From the NCBI GenBank assembly GCA_009842505.1, contig VYFG01000147.1, forward strand, positions 18,352 through 82,351: a DNA stretch of 64,000 bases, written 5' to 3'. Of the stretch, positions 21,172-32,089 are shown piece by piece. This DNA is from Gammaproteobacteria bacterium (GTDB taxonomy: Bacteria; Pseudomonadota; Gammaproteobacteria; Arenicellales; Poriferihabitantaceae). Both the position numbers and the translations under genes were made by a program. The notes under the pieces were generated by a model. That model worked only from the letters and a program-made list of their open reading frames with translations. It made no database searches and had not been told where the DNA came from. Position 1 is the stretch's first letter, and each line of letters opens with the position of its first letter.

Positions 21172-24100
21172 CTATCGCCTATCCGTTTTCGATTCGGGCA
21201 GCTTCAGTAGATCGATCTCACCCAGTTCCTGTTCACCCCTGGCGATGGTGCAGACATCCGAATTTGCATGGAACCGGTCGAACAGTCCGAGCGCAACCAG
21301 GGTGACGCCGCCGGAAAGTATCGCGGCACCCAGGTTCAGACCCGTTGCGAGAAGGCCCTTGGGATCCGCCTCGATTTCCGGCGCCCTCAGGGTGCCACCA
21401 AGCTGGATCACCCTGGCAATGGAACTGGCGCTGATGCCGAGCCCCTCGCGCGCCTTCGGGGTCAGGTAGATATCGATCTTCTCGCCGGGAAAAGTGATCT
21501 CGCCGCCACCGAGGATGGTCACCCTGTCCGTCTTGAGCGCGAGACCGTTGCGCGTCACCGCCTTTCCTTCCCCGATATCAAGATACAGGACACCGCATTC
21601 CACATCCGCAAAATCCTTGTTCCGGTCGAACAGGTTGGCGGCGGAGAGAAAATTGGTGACCAGGTCCCCGCCTACGGTCCCCAACGCCTTGCCGTATATC
21701 CTGGATTGGCGGATATTGAGCCTGATCTGCCCCTCGCCCCGGTCCACGAGGCCCGCCATGGACTGTTCCCGACCCCGAAGCGTGATATCCGCGTCAATCA
21801 CTCCGCCCGTGAACGCCCTGCCTTTGGAAAGGGCCCGCAATGATTCGGCCGGCAGGTTCTTCACCCCCAGTTTCACCCTTGTCTCCCCCCCCTTCGGCAA
21901 TCGTATGCTGCTCGACAGCACGCCATCCCCCAGATAGGCCTCGAAGTCCGTCGTAACCGAACCCCCATCCATGCTGGCGTCAAGCCTGAGATCCCGCAAG
22001 TGCGTAGTGCGACCCCAGTAGTCGGCAATCTCAAGCATCAATGTTCCGTCCGACTGCAGCATCCATGCCGGCAGCAACGGGTTATCGGAAAAAACCCGGG
22101 GGGTCTTTTCAGCCGGATGGAACAGGGTCTTCATGTCCAGCTGATCCACCCGCAGGGCCGCATTCAGCCCCGTTCTTCCGTCGTCGCCGGGCGCCCGCCA
22201 GCTGGCAGTGCCTTCAATCACGCTCTCCCCGAGACGGGCGGAACCGTCCGCGGCGAGGACACCAGCCTCCATTCCCAGCAATGCGTTCATCATGAAGGGA
22301 TTTCCCGGCATGAGCTTCCATTGCCCCGGAACCAGTTCCGCCAGGTCCCTGTATTCCAGCACAAGGCGCATATTGTCGAACTTGAGCGGTTTCAGGCCGG
22401 ATATGTCTCCGTGCAGATCCAGCGATCCGCCCTGGGACCGGGCCTTCAGCCTGAAGCCTTCAAGCCCCTCGCCATCCCATGGCAGCGGCATCACGAAAGA
22501 CAGGTTCACCGCCTCCATGGCCGGAAGGCGGTACCGCGAAAAATCCGGCAGCGCGGCGGGTCTGCCGGACAGGGACACATCCAGAAAACCCCGCATCGGA
22601 TTCAGCGAGGATACCTCGCCCGTCACCACCAGTTCCGCGCCCGCCCATGTTGAAGTCATCCGGAGGCCTTCCAGCGACATGGCCCCCTCCGCACCGCCGC
22701 GCAGGCCGAACTGCGCATGCACGGGCTCCAGGTGTTCAACCAGTCTGTCCCCCGCAGGCCTCTCACGGACCCAGGGTGCCAGCGATTCCGGGCTCACCAC
22801 TGCCTTGACATCCAGTCTGGGGACCGCCCGGCCCCGTGGCAGCGCCATGTTTCCTGCCATCGACAGACTCTCGCCCCCCTCTTCACCGAAAACTTCGACA
22901 TCGTCGATGCGCCAGTTGCCCGCGCCTTCGCCGTGCAGCATTCCGGCCAGTTTCAGTTCCGGCAGTTCCGGCCATTCCTGTTGATGTGCCGACCCGAATG
23001 TCCGGGCATCCCACAGCGTACCCTCAAGACCCAGGGTCAGGGCGCCGGGAGATTCCAGGTCCGGGATGTCACCCCAGCCACGCAACTCCCCGCCGGGGAA
23101 TTCCAGCAGCAGGTTTTCCACCGCCAGGTTATGTCTTGTGCCGGCCAACCGCCATACGGCCTCCACGTCGGCAACCTTGGGATGAAGAGCCGGCACCCAT
23201 GCATTGCGGGCGAAAAATCCGGACTTGACGCTTCCGCTGATACGCATGCTGCCCACCGGTTCCCGGCCAATCCCGTCGATGCGGCCATGGCCCGAAAGTG
23301 CCAGCAGTTCACCGGTGGTCTGCATCCGAAGGTCCTCGAGGACGAACCCGGACCGGTCCCTGTTAAGGACAGCATTGCCATTGAGTCCGCCGGATGCGGG
23401 CCAGGATCTGCCCAAGGCTTTACCCAAACCCTGGATGTCCTGTACCGTCAGTTGCAGCGGAAGGCCCGTCCCCCACAGCCGGCTGGCATTTTCCACCTGC
23501 CCCTGTGCCGTGACTGTCACACCCGCCGCGGTTACCGCAAGACGGGAGACGTCCATGTGCAGCCGGTACGACGCACCGGTCAGGACCGCGTCGAAACCAA
23601 TCCTTGGGTTGAGTCTGGTCACATCGCCCAGGGGCAGTCCGCTGATGTCCCAGTCGTCATCGGCGCGCACGTTGACCTGGATCTCCGCCAGGCTGACCAG
23701 CCGGCCGACACTGCCGCTGGCATGGAGAGGAATCCCGTGATACCCGGCGCGGCCCGTCAGGTCCTCCAGCCGCATCGTAGCAATCGACCCGGGCTGGACC
23801 AGGCGCCCGGACAGCTGGATACTGTCAAGGTCCAGCGGGCGAAACCGGAACCAGGGCGTGATGTCCCGCAACCGGGAAATGCCGCCATCCAGCTCGAGGT
23901 CCAGATCGCGCCAGACGAGAACGTCCCCGACCGTCCCCACTGCCCTGAGTGCGTGCTCGCCCGCAGCGACCAGGGTCAGGTCCGCGTCCGATTTCCGGCG
24001 CTGAAGCCACGACGCGATTGTTCCCAGGGTTCCGTTGACCGTGACAGGCACCGTGTTTAGCGTGCCATTGAGATCCACGCTCACAGGGGTATCCGGACTC

Positions 24101-24645
24101 TCCGCAGCGATGGTCGCACTGTCTATCTGCACATCCCAATTTCTCCACTTGAGGAAGAATTGCATCCTGACCTGTTCAAGCGTAACGGACCGGATATCGA
24201 GCCATCCCGGCGCAGCCGTGGACCGGAGGGCGCCCGCCGATGAACCGCCGCCCAGGCTCAGGTTGTATTTCCCGGAGGAATCCCGTTCCACGAGGAGTCC
24301 GGCCTCCCGCAGTAGGGCGTGCTCCACGACCACGCTGCCCCGCAGCAGTTCCCGGATTGAAACGCGCGCCTCGACCCTGGCTACCCGCAATGCATCCGGA
24401 TGGTCGCTCCAGTCCGCGTTTTCGAGGCGGATGTCCTCCGCATACAGGATCAGGCCAAGGCTCGGACGGATTCCGATATCTCCCCGGATCTCCAGATGGT
24501 GACCGGTCCGGCTCTCGACCCAGTCCGAGATTGCAGACTTGTAGTCCTCCTGATCAAGCAGCAGGCTGCCTGCCAGCGGCAGAACGATGACGACCAGCAG
24601 GATGGTAACCAGCAGCCGCCACAGCCATCTGATGAAAGTCCTCAT
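21172..24645 (-). CDS. Large AsmA-family envelope protein
   Basis: About 1157 residues. An N-terminal membrane anchor ([29 protein letters not shown], about residues 2-30, split here only by context) is followed by the AsmA N-terminal domain ([40 protein letters not shown]). Repetitive beta-rich sequence continues to a conserved C-terminal AsmA block ([19 protein letters not shown]...). AsmA-like proteins are periplasmic bridge proteins linked to phospholipid transport and outer-membrane assembly. This one is between AsmA (617) and YhdP (1266) in size, so the exact subfamily is uncertain. Confidence 0.85.
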   Translation of the reverse strand: MRTFIRWLWRLLVTILLVVIVLPLAGSLLLDQEDYKSAISDWVESRTGHHLEIRGDIGIRPSLGLILYAEDIRLENADWSDHPDALRVARVEARVSIRELLRGSVVVEHALLREAGLLVERDSSGKYNLSLGGGSSAGALRSTAAPGWLDIRSVTLEQVRMQFFLKWRNWDVQIDSATIAAESPDTPVSVDLNGTLNTVPVTVNGTLGTIASWLQRRKSDADLTLVAAGEHALRAVGTVGDVLVWRDLDLELDGGISRLRDITPWFRFRPLDLDSIQLSGRLVQPGSIATMRLEDLTGRAGYHGIPLHASGSVGRLVSLAEIQVNVRADDDWDISGLPLGDVTRLNPRIGFDAVLTGASYRLHMDVSRLAVTAAGVTVTAQGQVENASRLWGTGLPLQLTVQDIQGLGKALGRSWPASGGLNGNAVLNRDRSGFVLEDLRMQTTGELLALSGHGRIDGIGREPVGSMRISGSVKSGFFARNAWVPALHPKVADVEAVWRLAGTRHNLAVENLLLEFPGGELRGWGDIPDLESPGALTLGLEGTLWDARTFGSAHQQEWPELPELKLAGMLHGEGAGNWRIDDVEVFGEEGGESLSMAGNMALPRGRAVPRLDVKAVVSPESLAPWVRERPAGDRLVEHLEPVHAQFGLRGGAEGAMSLEGLRMTSTWAGAELVVTGEVSSLNPMRGFLDVSLSGRPAALPDFSRYRLPAMEAVNLSFVMPLPWDGEGLEGFRLKARSQGGSLDLHGDISGLKPLKFDNMRLVLEYRDLAELVPGQWKLMPGNPFMMNALLGMEAGVLAADGSARLGESVIEGTASWRAPGDDGRTGLNAALRVDQLDMKTLFHPAEKTPRVFSDNPLLPAWMLQSDGTLMLEIADYWGRTTHLRDLRLDASMDGGSVTTDFEAYLGDGVLSSSIRLPKGGETRVKLGVKNLPAESLRALSKGRAFTGGVIDADITLRGREQSMAGLVDRGEGQIRLNIRQSRIYGKALGTVGGDLVTNFLSAANLFDRNKDFADVECGVLYLDIGEGKAVTRNGLALKTDRVTILGGGEITFPGEKIDIYLTPKAREGLGISASSIARVIQLGGTLRAPEIEADPKGLLATGLNLGAAILSGGVTLVALGLFDRFHANSDVCTIARGEQELGEIDLLKLPESKTDRR

Positions 24646-24723
24646 CGCCCCTTGCACATCCCCGGAGGTTGGTTATGGGATAGAATCGCCCGGATGAAAA
24701 TTCCGGGCTCAGCCGAAGGTGTC

Positions 24724-25710
24724 ATGCGGGCAGCCAATCCGCTTGATGCGGAAACCTCCCCAGTTGCAATGTCCCGCGCATCGTCCCGGTATGACACTTC
24801 GCCGGACCGGTCCGCCAAGGCTGATCCCACAGCCTTGAACCGGCCGGATCATCGCAAAACGGCGAAGGGAAAACGCAACTTCGACAAACTCAGCAAGCGC
24901 CTCCGGCGCCAGGTTGGACGCGCCATCGAAGATTATCACATGATCGGGCAGGGTGACCGAGTAATGGTCTGCCTGTCAGGCGGGAAGGACTCCCATACGA
25001 TGCTTGACATCCTGTTGGCACTACAGGCCAGGGCGCCGGTGGATTTCGAACTGGTGGCCGTGAACATGGACCAGAAACAGCCGGGTTTCCCCGGGGACGT
25101 GTTGCCACACTATCTGGAATCCAGGCACATTCCCTACGATATTATCGAGCGGGACACCTACAGTGTCGTCAAGCGTGTCATTCCCGATGGGCGAACCATG
25201 TGCGGTCTGTGTTCCCGCCTGCGCCGCGGGAACCTGTACAACTATGCGGTGCGACACGGATTTACCAAGATCGCCCTTGGCCATCACCGGGACGACATCA
25301 TCGAAACCCTGTTTCTGAATCTGTTCCACGGTGGTCGACTGGGTGCCATGCCGCCCAAGCTGCGCAGCGACGACGGCAAGAACATCGTGATCCGGCCACT
25401 GGCGTATTGCGCTGAAGAGGATATTTCCGCGTACGCGGAACAGCGCGGATTCCCCATCATTCCCTGCACACTGTGCGGATCGCAGGATCAGCTCCAGCGC
25501 AAGCAGATCAAGGCCATGCTGACCCAGTGGAAACAACATCCCGGAAGGGTGGAAAACATCTTTCGTGCCATTTGCAGCGTGTCGCCTTCCCAACTGGGCG
25601 ACGCGGACCTGTTCGATTTTGACCGCTTCACCGTGCGCGGGCAGCGCCGGTCCGGCAAGGCATCTGCGGACAGATGGATCTCGAAGGGTCCCGGGAGGAA
25701 TTCCACCTGA
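24724..25710 (+). CDS. ttcA: tRNA 2-thiocytidine(32) synthetase TtcA
   Basis: Iron-sulfur, ATP-dependent enzyme that thiolates cytidine 32 of certain tRNAs. The PP-loop [11 protein letters not shown] and the paired motifs MCGLC and CTLC that hold the [4Fe-4S] cluster are all present, along with the [12 protein letters not shown] and [12 protein letters not shown] family blocks. With the ATG at 24724, preceded by AAGGTG, the protein is 328 residues (E. coli 311). An upstream ATG (24694) and a downstream ATG (24766) are alternatives. The N-terminal 45 residues are polar and not conserved. It is divergent from the AsmA-like gene and converges on a class V aminotransferase gene. Confidence 0.93.
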   Translation: MRAANPLDAETSPVAMSRASSRYDTSPDRSAKADPTALNRPDHRKTAKGKRNFDKLSKRLRRQVGRAIEDYHMIGQGDRVMVCLSGGKDSHTMLDILLALQARAPVDFELVAVNMDQKQPGFPGDVLPHYLESRHIPYDIIERDTYSVVKRVIPDGRTMCGLCSRLRRGNLYNYAVRHGFTKIALGHHRDDIIETLFLNLFHGGRLGAMPPKLRSDDGKNIVIRPLAYCAEEDISAYAEQRGFPIIPCTLCGSQDQLQRKQIKAMLTQWKQHPGRVENIFRAICSVSPSQLGDADLFDFDRFTVRGQRRSGKASADRWISKGPGRNST

Positions 25711-25731
25711 CGGCTGAACCTTGCCGCCGGT

Positions 25732-26901
25732 TCAGCGTGCCTGGGCCAGCAGCCCGGCCATTTTCTGAATTTCTTCCCGTGTATTGAAGTAGTGCAGCGA
25801 GGCCCTTGCAAGGCTGTCTATGCCCCTGGCCTGAAAGTCGATCCGGCCCCCTGCCCCGCCGGAGACAGAAATGTTGACGCCGTGGGTATGCAGGTACTGC
25901 TGAATCTCCCGGGGTGACATGCCGGACATGCTGAACGTTACGATTCCCCCCAGCACGGAACCGCGGTCGTGGACCGTCACCCCGGGGATGTCCGAAAGCA
26001 ACTGCCGGCAGACTGCGCCCAGGGCGATGACTCTCTCCCCGATTGCCTCCATACCGACCTCGTTGGCATAGGCAATGGCGGCGCCAAGTCCCACGCGGGC
26101 GGCGTGGTTGACCTCGTAATTCTCGAACCGCCGTGCACCATCCAGCAGACGGAAGCGGTTGGCGTCCAGAAGCTCCACACCATGCTGATCCAGTGCGGTC
26201 GGCTCCATTTGCCCCAGGAATGACCGCTCGACGTACAGGAGCCCCGTGCCCCGGGGCCCACGCAGGTACTTTCTCCCCGTGGCGGTCATGGCGGTGCATC
26301 CGATCTCGCGGACCCTGACCGGAATCTGGCCACTGGACTGGCAGGCGTCCAGCACGAAAGGCACCTTCGCATCCCGCGCGATCCGGCCAACTTCCGCAGC
26401 CGGGCTGATAGTGCCTCCCCCCGTCGGAATATGACTCATCGTGATCAGCCGGGTTCTCTCGTCCAGGGATTTTTCAAGCCCGTGCAGGTCCACATCGCCG
26501 TTGGCGTCACACCCCACCACCACGGTTTCCACACCCAGTTCCGCCTTCTGGATGAAACTCACAAAATGACTGCCGTAGTTGAGCCGGGTGGTGACAATGC
26601 GGTCCCCGGGTGAAAACCGCAGCGAGTGAAAGAACTTGAGCCAGGCCTGGGTATCGCTTTCGCAGTAGGCGATCTCCTCCGGCGAACAGCCGTAGAGACG
26701 GGCCGCCTCCTGATAGAAACGGGCCGTGTCCGACTCCCGTTCCGCGGCGGTTTCATAGCCACCGATCGCCTGCTCCCGCTGCAGGTAGTCGATCATGGCG
26801 TCATAGGCCGCTCCCGGCATCAGTGAACTGCCTGCATTGTTCAGATGCGCGATACGGCTGCAGGCGGGCGTGTCCGCCCGGACCCTGTCAATGTCAATCA
26901 T
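25732..26901 (-). CDS. Aminotransferase class V-fold PLP-dependent enzyme
   Basis: A 389-residue PLP enzyme of the cysteine desulfurase/isopenicillin N epimerase-like superfamily. The LNNAGSSLMP start, the PLP-contact Asp/Gln in VLDACQSSGQIPV and the Schiff-base Lys in ATGRKYLRGPRGTGLLYV are present. The catalytic-Cys loop of true cysteine desulfurases is not seen (the C-terminal region GVNISVSGGAGGRIDF has no Cys), so sulfur mobilisation is not supported. A lyase or epimerase-like activity is more likely. The substrate cannot be deduced. It converges on ttcA. Confidence 0.8.
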   Translation of the reverse strand: MIDIDRVRADTPACSRIAHLNNAGSSLMPGAAYDAMIDYLQREQAIGGYETAAERESDTARFYQEAARLYGCSPEEIAYCESDTQAWLKFFHSLRFSPGDRIVTTRLNYGSHFVSFIQKAELGVETVVVGCDANGDVDLHGLEKSLDERTRLITMSHIPTGGGTISPAAEVGRIARDAKVPFVLDACQSSGQIPVRVREIGCTAMTATGRKYLRGPRGTGLLYVERSFLGQMEPTALDQHGVELLDANRFRLLDGARRFENYEVNHAARVGLGAAIAYANEVGMEAIGERVIALGAVCRQLLSDIPGVTVHDRGSVLGGIVTFSMSGMSPREIQQYLHTHGVNISVSGGAGGRIDFQARGIDSLARASLHYFNTREEIQKMAGLLAQAR

Positions 26902-26905
26902 GGTA

Positions 26906-27283
26906 TCAGGAATCGTTCAGTTTCTTCTTCAGGCGTTCCAACAGTGCCCGCTGGGATTCGATCTGCTCCTGGATCAGCTTGCGTTCCCGTTCCGATTCGT
27001 CGACGCTTCGCTGGAGGTTGTCGTAGGCGATCCGGTCGGTCTGGATCTGCCGCCTGACCAGGTCCAGGGTTTTCTCCAGATCCACAATACGGCTTTTCAG
27101 CAGGTCCCGTTCCTGCTCGACCGCAAGCAGTGTCTCACGTTCCGAATCGCCGGACTGTGAATCCGGCAACGCGACAATATAGCCGGCGCCGAACGCCAAC
27201 AGGATGAGACCGGCGGGAATCAGCTTGCCGAGCACTATGGCTTCAGGGAACCAACGATACCCGGTCCAGACCGTCGGTTTCAT
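26906..27283 (-). CDS. Small membrane-anchored coiled-coil protein
   Basis: Up to 125 residues: one hydrophobic segment ([22 protein letters not shown], about 18-39) followed by a continuous heptad-rich charged helix from about residue 48 to the end. It is unrecognised at family level beyond this architecture. The ATG at 27283 overlaps the end of argC by about 40 bases. A GTG at 27232, just after the argC stop, would remove the overlap and is an equally good start. It is probably an inner-membrane protein with a periplasmic or cytoplasmic coiled coil, co-transcribed with argC. Confidence 0.6.
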   Translation of the reverse strand: MKPTVWTGYRWFPEAIVLGKLIPAGLILLAFGAGYIVALPDSQSGDSERETLLAVEQERDLLKSRIVDLEKTLDLVRRQIQTDRIAYDNLQRSVDESERERKLIQEQIESQRALLERLKKKLNDS

Positions 27284-28301
27284 CCAGACCGAACATGAGA
27301 TTCATGTTCTGGACAGCCTGACCCGCCGCACCCTTGACCAGGTTGTCCTCCACTGCAAGGATCACCACGGTATTCCCGTCCCGTGGCCTGTGCACGGCAA
27401 TCCGGCAGATATTTGACCCCCGTACACTGCGGGTATCGGGATGTGAATCCTGCGGCATGACGTCGACAAAGGGTTCCCCGGCATAACGGTTCTCGTAGAG
27501 AGCCTGCAGAGCCTGCAGAGCCTGCAGGTCGGCAGACCCGGCACCATCCAGTTGCGCATACAACGTTGCATGGATACCACGGATCATGGGCACGAGATGG
27601 GGGGTGAACACCAGCCCGACCGCATGCCCGGCCAAATCCCCGAGTCCCTGCCGTATCTCCGGGTGGTGCCGATGCCCGGCAACTCCGTAGGCCTTGAAGG
27701 AATCACCGGCCTCGCAGAACGCATGGTCCGTCTTCGCCGAGCGGCCGGCCCCGGATACACCCGACTTCGCGTCGGCAATCAACCTGTCTGTCTTCACCAG
27801 GCGGGCCTCGACCAAAGGCAGGAATCCGAGGAGCACGGAGGTGGGATAACACCCGGGATTGGCGACAAGGCGTGCTCCGCGGATGGACTCCCGGAACATT
27901 TCCGGCAGTCCGTAAACCGCCTCCGGCACCAAATCGGGACAGGCATGCGCCATACCGTACCACTGCTCCCATTCGGCGACATCCCTGAGCCGGAAATCAG
28001 CGGACAGGTCGATGAGCCTGGTGCCGGCTGCCAGCAGTGACCGGGCATGCTGCATGGCGATACCGTTCGGCGTGGCACAGAAGACCACGTCACAGGATTC
28101 CAGGGCCCCATCCCCGGGATCGGTAAAATCCAACGACACCACGCCCCGTAATGACGGGAACAGGTCGGCGACCGGCCGGCCGGTCTCGCTGCGCGAGGTG
28201 ATGCAGGACAACTCCACCGACGGATGGCGTCCCAGAATGCGCAACAGTTCAATACCGGTATACCCCGTCCCACCCAGAATCCCGGCCTTCAGCTTACTCA
28301 T
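27243..28301 (-). CDS. argC: N-acetyl-gamma-glutamyl-phosphate reductase
   Basis: NADPH-dependent third step of arginine synthesis. The N-terminal Rossmann motif [18 protein letters not shown] and the catalytic Cys in [13 protein letters not shown] are intact; the 352-residue length is that of the type 1 enzyme. Near the C terminus an in-frame tandem nonamer adds LQA units ([13 protein letters not shown]). No other arg genes are adjacent, so this is a dispersed arginine pathway gene. Confidence 0.95.
   Translation of the reverse strand: MSKLKAGILGGTGYTGIELLRILGRHPSVELSCITSRSETGRPVADLFPSLRGVVSLDFTDPGDGALESCDVVFCATPNGIAMQHARSLLAAGTRLIDLSADFRLRDVAEWEQWYGMAHACPDLVPEAVYGLPEMFRESIRGARLVANPGCYPTSVLLGFLPLVEARLVKTDRLIADAKSGVSGAGRSAKTDHAFCEAGDSFKAYGVAGHRHHPEIRQGLGDLAGHAVGLVFTPHLVPMIRGIHATLYAQLDGAGSADLQALQALQALYENRYAGEPFVDVMPQDSHPDTRSVRGSNICRIAVHRPRDGNTVVILAVEDNLVKGAAGQAVQNMNLMFGLDETDGLDRVSLVP
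27501..27527. repeat. Three exact tandem copies of a 9-base unit inside argC
   Basis: AGCCTGCAG is repeated three times without a mismatch (27501-27509, 27510-27518, 27519-27527). Being a multiple of three it keeps the argC frame and encodes a repeated Leu-Gln-Ala in a surface-like helix. Copy number could vary by replication slippage. Confidence 0.8.
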
Positions 28302-28358
28302 GTCAACGCTGATCGTGAAATCGTTACAATACCGATCAAGTTTAACCCAGCATAAACA

Positions 28359-29804
28359 TTGCAGAAACCGTCACTACTCGCCGACCTTGTGGATATCCGC
28401 CATCAGATCAAGTCGGATGCCGAATGCAACAGGGACACGGTCCGGCAGCGTGATCGGGACATCGGCCTGCGGATTCCGGCCAGACAGAATGACGCGGCAA
28501 CGCTCAGGGCCTGGGTCGCCGCCATACGCCAGGGACACGGGGGCCAGGGACGGCTGGCGCAGCGGGGGATTATCACGGTGATCGCGGCCCTGTGGCTCTT
28601 CGGTCTCTCCGGAGGATGGCTGTTGGGCAACATGGCACTCGACTATGACGGCAGCGAGCCGGTCAACATCATCCATGCACTGATGATTCTTGTGGGAAGC
28701 CAGCTGCTCCTGCTGACTGCCCTCCTGATCCTGCTGGCCTTCGGTCTCGAAAGAGTTCGCGAAGCCTTTGCATTCATCAACCCGGCGGTCTGGATATCCC
28801 GGCTTCTCGCCTGGATGCAACCCGCCTGGCATCCTTCCATCAGTGAACTGCTGGACGAGCAGGGTGCCATGAGACTTCACGGAATCCGCCGGTGGCTGCT
28901 GGTCTACCTGGCGCAGCACTTTGCGGTTGCACTGAATCTCGGAATCATCGCGGTGCTGTTCTACCTGGTTACCGTTTCCGACCTAGCCTTCGGATGGAGT
29001 ACCACCCTGATGGTGGAAAACCAGGCGGTGTCAGGATGGTTCGATGCACTGTCGTCTCCCTGGCAATGGATACTGCCTGCGGCAGCGCCGAATGCCGACC
29101 TGGTGGAGGCGAGCCGCTACTACCGGCTCCAGACCAGGTTGCACCAGGACACCATGCTGGTGGCGGAACTGGGTATCTGGTGGCTGTTCATGCTGATGTG
29201 TATCCTCGTCTACGGGCTCCTGCCGAGAATACTCACCCTCCTGTATGCGGGTATTCGCTATGACCGCTCGGTCATTTCCGCCATACGGAACACCACCGGT
29301 TCTGCCCAGGTGCTGCTGCGAATGCGCTCGCCACTCGTTTCCTCGGGGGCGGACGAGGCGGAAAAGGTGGACGGGACCGAGGAATGCCCGCCCCCCCTCC
29401 GCCGGAGGCAGATCGGCAGGCCCCTTCGCGCCGTGGTGATCGAATGGTCCGGGGTGCAAGCGGACCGCCCTGCCCTGTCCCGTTCAGGCATCACGGCCGT
29501 GCAGTTCCATTCTGCCGGCGGCAAGCAGAGTCCGGACGCTGACAGGGAAATGATCAACCGGATTCGTGGACATGAATTTGAAGCCGTGGTTCTTGTGGCG
29601 GGGTCCTGGGAGCCCCCGATGATGGAATTTATCGATTTTCTCCGGGAACTGTGTGAACAAATGGATGCCTCCGTGATGCGCATTGTCTATCTGGTGCCGG
29701 CAGAGAAAAGGGAGGCGGTCAGGCCCGGAGACCTGGAGACATGGGAATCTGCCCTGTACGCCATGGATGATTCCAAGCTCTACGTGGAGGTCCAGCCACC
29801 GTGA
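28359..29804 (+). CDS. DUF2868 domain membrane protein
   Basis: A 481-residue protein with several hydrophobic helices, clearest at about residues 70-92, 103-130, 185-215 and 275-300. A long soluble C-terminal part follows. The organisation and its partner gene match the DUF2868 family, whose role is unknown. The frame opens with a TTG at 28359; GTG at 28389 is another possible start. It overlaps the following GTPase gene by four bases (GTGA), so the two products are probably made in fixed ratio and may act together at the inner membrane. Confidence 0.75.
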   Translation: MQKPSLLADLVDIRHQIKSDAECNRDTVRQRDRDIGLRIPARQNDAATLRAWVAAIRQGHGGQGRLAQRGIITVIAALWLFGLSGGWLLGNMALDYDGSEPVNIIHALMILVGSQLLLLTALLILLAFGLERVREAFAFINPAVWISRLLAWMQPAWHPSISELLDEQGAMRLHGIRRWLLVYLAQHFAVALNLGIIAVLFYLVTVSDLAFGWSTTLMVENQAVSGWFDALSSPWQWILPAAAPNADLVEASRYYRLQTRLHQDTMLVAELGIWWLFMLMCILVYGLLPRILTLLYAGIRYDRSVISAIRNTTGSAQVLLRMRSPLVSSGADEAEKVDGTEECPPPLRRRQIGRPLRAVVIEWSGVQADRPALSRSGITAVQFHSAGGKQSPDADREMINRIRGHEFEAVVLVAGSWEPPMMEFIDFLRELCEQMDASVMRIVYLVPAEKREAVRPGDLETWESALYAMDDSKLYVEVQPP

Positions 29805-31228
29805 CCGACCCGTCCACCGACACGGGACCGCCGGTACTCGCCATTGTCGGCCATCCGAACAAGGGCAAGAGCAGTATCGTCTCCACGCTGGCACAGGATG
29901 CGTCGGTCCGCGTCTCGCCCCGCTCCGGTACCACGACAAGCAATCGCGCGTACGCCATCAGACTCGACAGCCGGGAGCTGTGCCGCCTGGTGGATACGCC
30001 GGGATTCCAGCGCCCGCGGGCGGCAATGGACTGGATGCAGCGCCATTCGGGTTCCACGGCGGACCACCCCGAAGCCGTCAGGAGATTCCTGGAAGAACAC
30101 CGGCAGGACCCCCGGTTCAGCGCGGAGTGTGAACTGCTGGGACCCATCGTCGATGGCGCGGGAATACTGTACGTCATCGATGGGTCGGTGCCATACGGTC
30201 CGGACTATGACGCCGAGATGGAAATCCTGCGCTGGACCGGGGAGCCCAGCATGGCACTGATCAACCGCATAGGAGCCGGGAACCATGTGGCGGATTGGCG
30301 CAGGCCGCTGTCGCAGTATTTCCGGATCGTCAGGGAATTCAACGCGATTTCGGAACCTTTCGAACAGCAGGTGCAACTGCTCACGGGATTTTCCGAACTG
30401 TGCGAGGAATGGCGCAAGCCGCTGCGGGAAGCCGCGGACAGCCTCGTGGCCAGAAGAGCGCTGCAGATGCGGCAGGCAGGAGAAAGAATCGCGAAACTGC
30501 TGGAGAATATGCTGGGTTACAGCGAAACCGCCCCGCTCCGGGATTCCGGGGATCAGGCCGGCATTGCGGCCGGCCGGCAGGCGCTGGAAAGCAGGCTCGG
30601 CGAAATGGAGCGCGCTGCCCGGGCTGACGTGGAGCAGATCTTCAACCACGGCGGCCTTGACAGGGACGAGTCGGCGCTTGAGGGAATCGATGAGGATCTG
30701 TTCTCCGAACAGACCTGGAAGCTGTTCGGACTCAGCCGGGACCAGGTGCTGGCCATGGGCGCCGCGGGCGGCGCGGCCACCGGCGCACTGGTCGACATCG
30801 GCACCGGCGGACTGACCGTGTTCCTCGGCAGCAGTGTCGGCGCGGCGATCGGCGCCGCGGGCGCCTGGCTGGGCAGCCAGCAACTGGTGAATGTCCGGAT
30901 CAGGGGAAAGTCGCTGGGCGGCCACCAGGCCATACTGGGACCGGTGAGCAGTATTCACTTTCCCTGGATCGTACTGGGACGCGCGGTGACCCACCTGCGC
31001 CTGGTTTCAAGAAGAAACCACGCCGTCAGGGCGCGGCTGCGGATTGCACACCGGAGCCATGGGGGACTGGCATCGGAACTGGATCCGGGGCTGAAAAAAT
31101 CTCTCCAGTCCCTCTTCAGCAGATTGTCCCGGGGCCGGACCATACGCCCGGCAGAGAGCACCGAGCTTGGCAGGCTGGTCGTGGTCGCGGCGGAATCCGA
31201 TACCGGCACCGTCCCGGAAAACCGGTAG
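29801..31228 (+). CDS. DUF3482 domain GTPase
   Basis: A 475-residue protein with an N-terminal TrmE/Era-like G domain: G1 GHPNKGKSS at residues 17-25, a G2-like SGTTTSN, and G3 in VDTPGF. The usual NKxD G4 motif is replaced by NRIG, so nucleotide specificity may be relaxed. The C-terminal half is the DUF3482 region and contains a glycine-rich hydrophobic stretch (about 325-360) suited to membrane insertion. It starts with GTG inside the stop of the DUF2868 gene. Function is unknown; the pairing suggests a membrane-remodelling or stress-related GTPase module. Confidence 0.75.
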   Translation: MTDPSTDTGPPVLAIVGHPNKGKSSIVSTLAQDASVRVSPRSGTTTSNRAYAIRLDSRELCRLVDTPGFQRPRAAMDWMQRHSGSTADHPEAVRRFLEEHRQDPRFSAECELLGPIVDGAGILYVIDGSVPYGPDYDAEMEILRWTGEPSMALINRIGAGNHVADWRRPLSQYFRIVREFNAISEPFEQQVQLLTGFSELCEEWRKPLREAADSLVARRALQMRQAGERIAKLLENMLGYSETAPLRDSGDQAGIAAGRQALESRLGEMERAARADVEQIFNHGGLDRDESALEGIDEDLFSEQTWKLFGLSRDQVLAMGAAGGAATGALVDIGTGGLTVFLGSSVGAAIGAAGAWLGSQQLVNVRIRGKSLGGHQAILGPVSSIHFPWIVLGRAVTHLRLVSRRNHAVRARLRIAHRSHGGLASELDPGLKKSLQSLFSRLSRGRTIRPAESTELGRLVVVAAESDTGTVPENR

Positions 31229-31314
31229 GCCGGCTCACACTGCATTCCCACGAACCGAAGTTATAATCGGGCATGAGAATACCCTGTCCCGGGTGAAGAC
31301 AAGCCGATCCCTGC

Positions 31315-32058
31315 ATGAGCCCACCCCCGTCTCCGGCAACGGAACACAGTATCAATAATGATCTCGAAGGCAATCTTCGGGGAATACGTTCACGGATCCG
31401 CGCCTGCTGCGGGAAATACGGCCGTGATCCGGATTCCGTTCGACTGGTCGCCGTGGGAAAGCAGCACCCGGCGGAAAGGATAGCCGCCCTGGCCGCCCTG
31501 GGGCAAAGGGATTTCGGCGAGAACTACCTGCAGGAGGCCGGCAGGAAAATGGACTGGTGCCATGATCAGGCGCCCGGCGCAGCAAACGATCTTGCATGGC
31601 ATTTCATAGGCCATGTGCAAAGCCGCAAGTGCCGGGATATCGCGGAGCGGTTTCACTGGGTGCACACCGTGGATTCCGTGAAGGTGGCAACACGCCTCAA
31701 CCAGCACCGGGGCGACCGGCGCCTGAACGTCCTGATCCAGGTCAATATCGACGATGAACCCACCAAGTCGGGTGTCCGGGTGGATCAGGTGCAGGATCTG
31801 GCCGACATGGTCAGTACCCTGTCAAACCTTCATCTGCGGGGGCTGATGATCATACCCCGGGCCCGGGACACCTTTGCGCAACAGCGGGAAGCTTTTGCCC
31901 GGTGCCGGCAGTTGCAGGATTCGCTCATCCGGGAGGGGCTGGCACTGGACGAGCTGTCCATGGGCATGACCGCGGACATGGAGGCCGCCATTGCCGAGGG
32001 CGCCACCATGGTGCGGATCGGCACGGCCCTGTTCGGACCGCGCCCGCCGTCCGCCTGA
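31315..32058 (+). CDS. yggS: YggS-family PLP homeostasis protein
   Basis: Single-domain PLP carrier of the alanine-racemase-like fold that buffers free pyridoxal phosphate and affects amino- and keto-acid pools. The PLP-binding Lys49 is in RLVAVGKQHP. FGENYLQEAGRK and WHFIGHVQSRKCRDIAE are the family signatures, and MGMTADMEAAIAEGATMVRIGTALFG closes the fold. It is followed by proC and yggT, a well-conserved neighbourhood. Confidence 0.93.
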   Translation: MSPPPSPATEHSINNDLEGNLRGIRSRIRACCGKYGRDPDSVRLVAVGKQHPAERIAALAALGQRDFGENYLQEAGRKMDWCHDQAPGAANDLAWHFIGHVQSRKCRDIAERFHWVHTVDSVKVATRLNQHRGDRRLNVLIQVNIDDEPTKSGVRVDQVQDLADMVSTLSNLHLRGLMIIPRARDTFAQQREAFARCRQLQDSLIREGLALDELSMGMTADMEAAIAEGATMVRIGTALFGPRPPSA

Positions 32059-32089
32059 ATCTTCCCACCGGATCACCGAGCCACAACCC

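Noticed and set aside
27501..27527. Possible CRISPR or regulatory repeat
   Set aside because: Units are nine bases without spacers and lie inside argC coding sequence.
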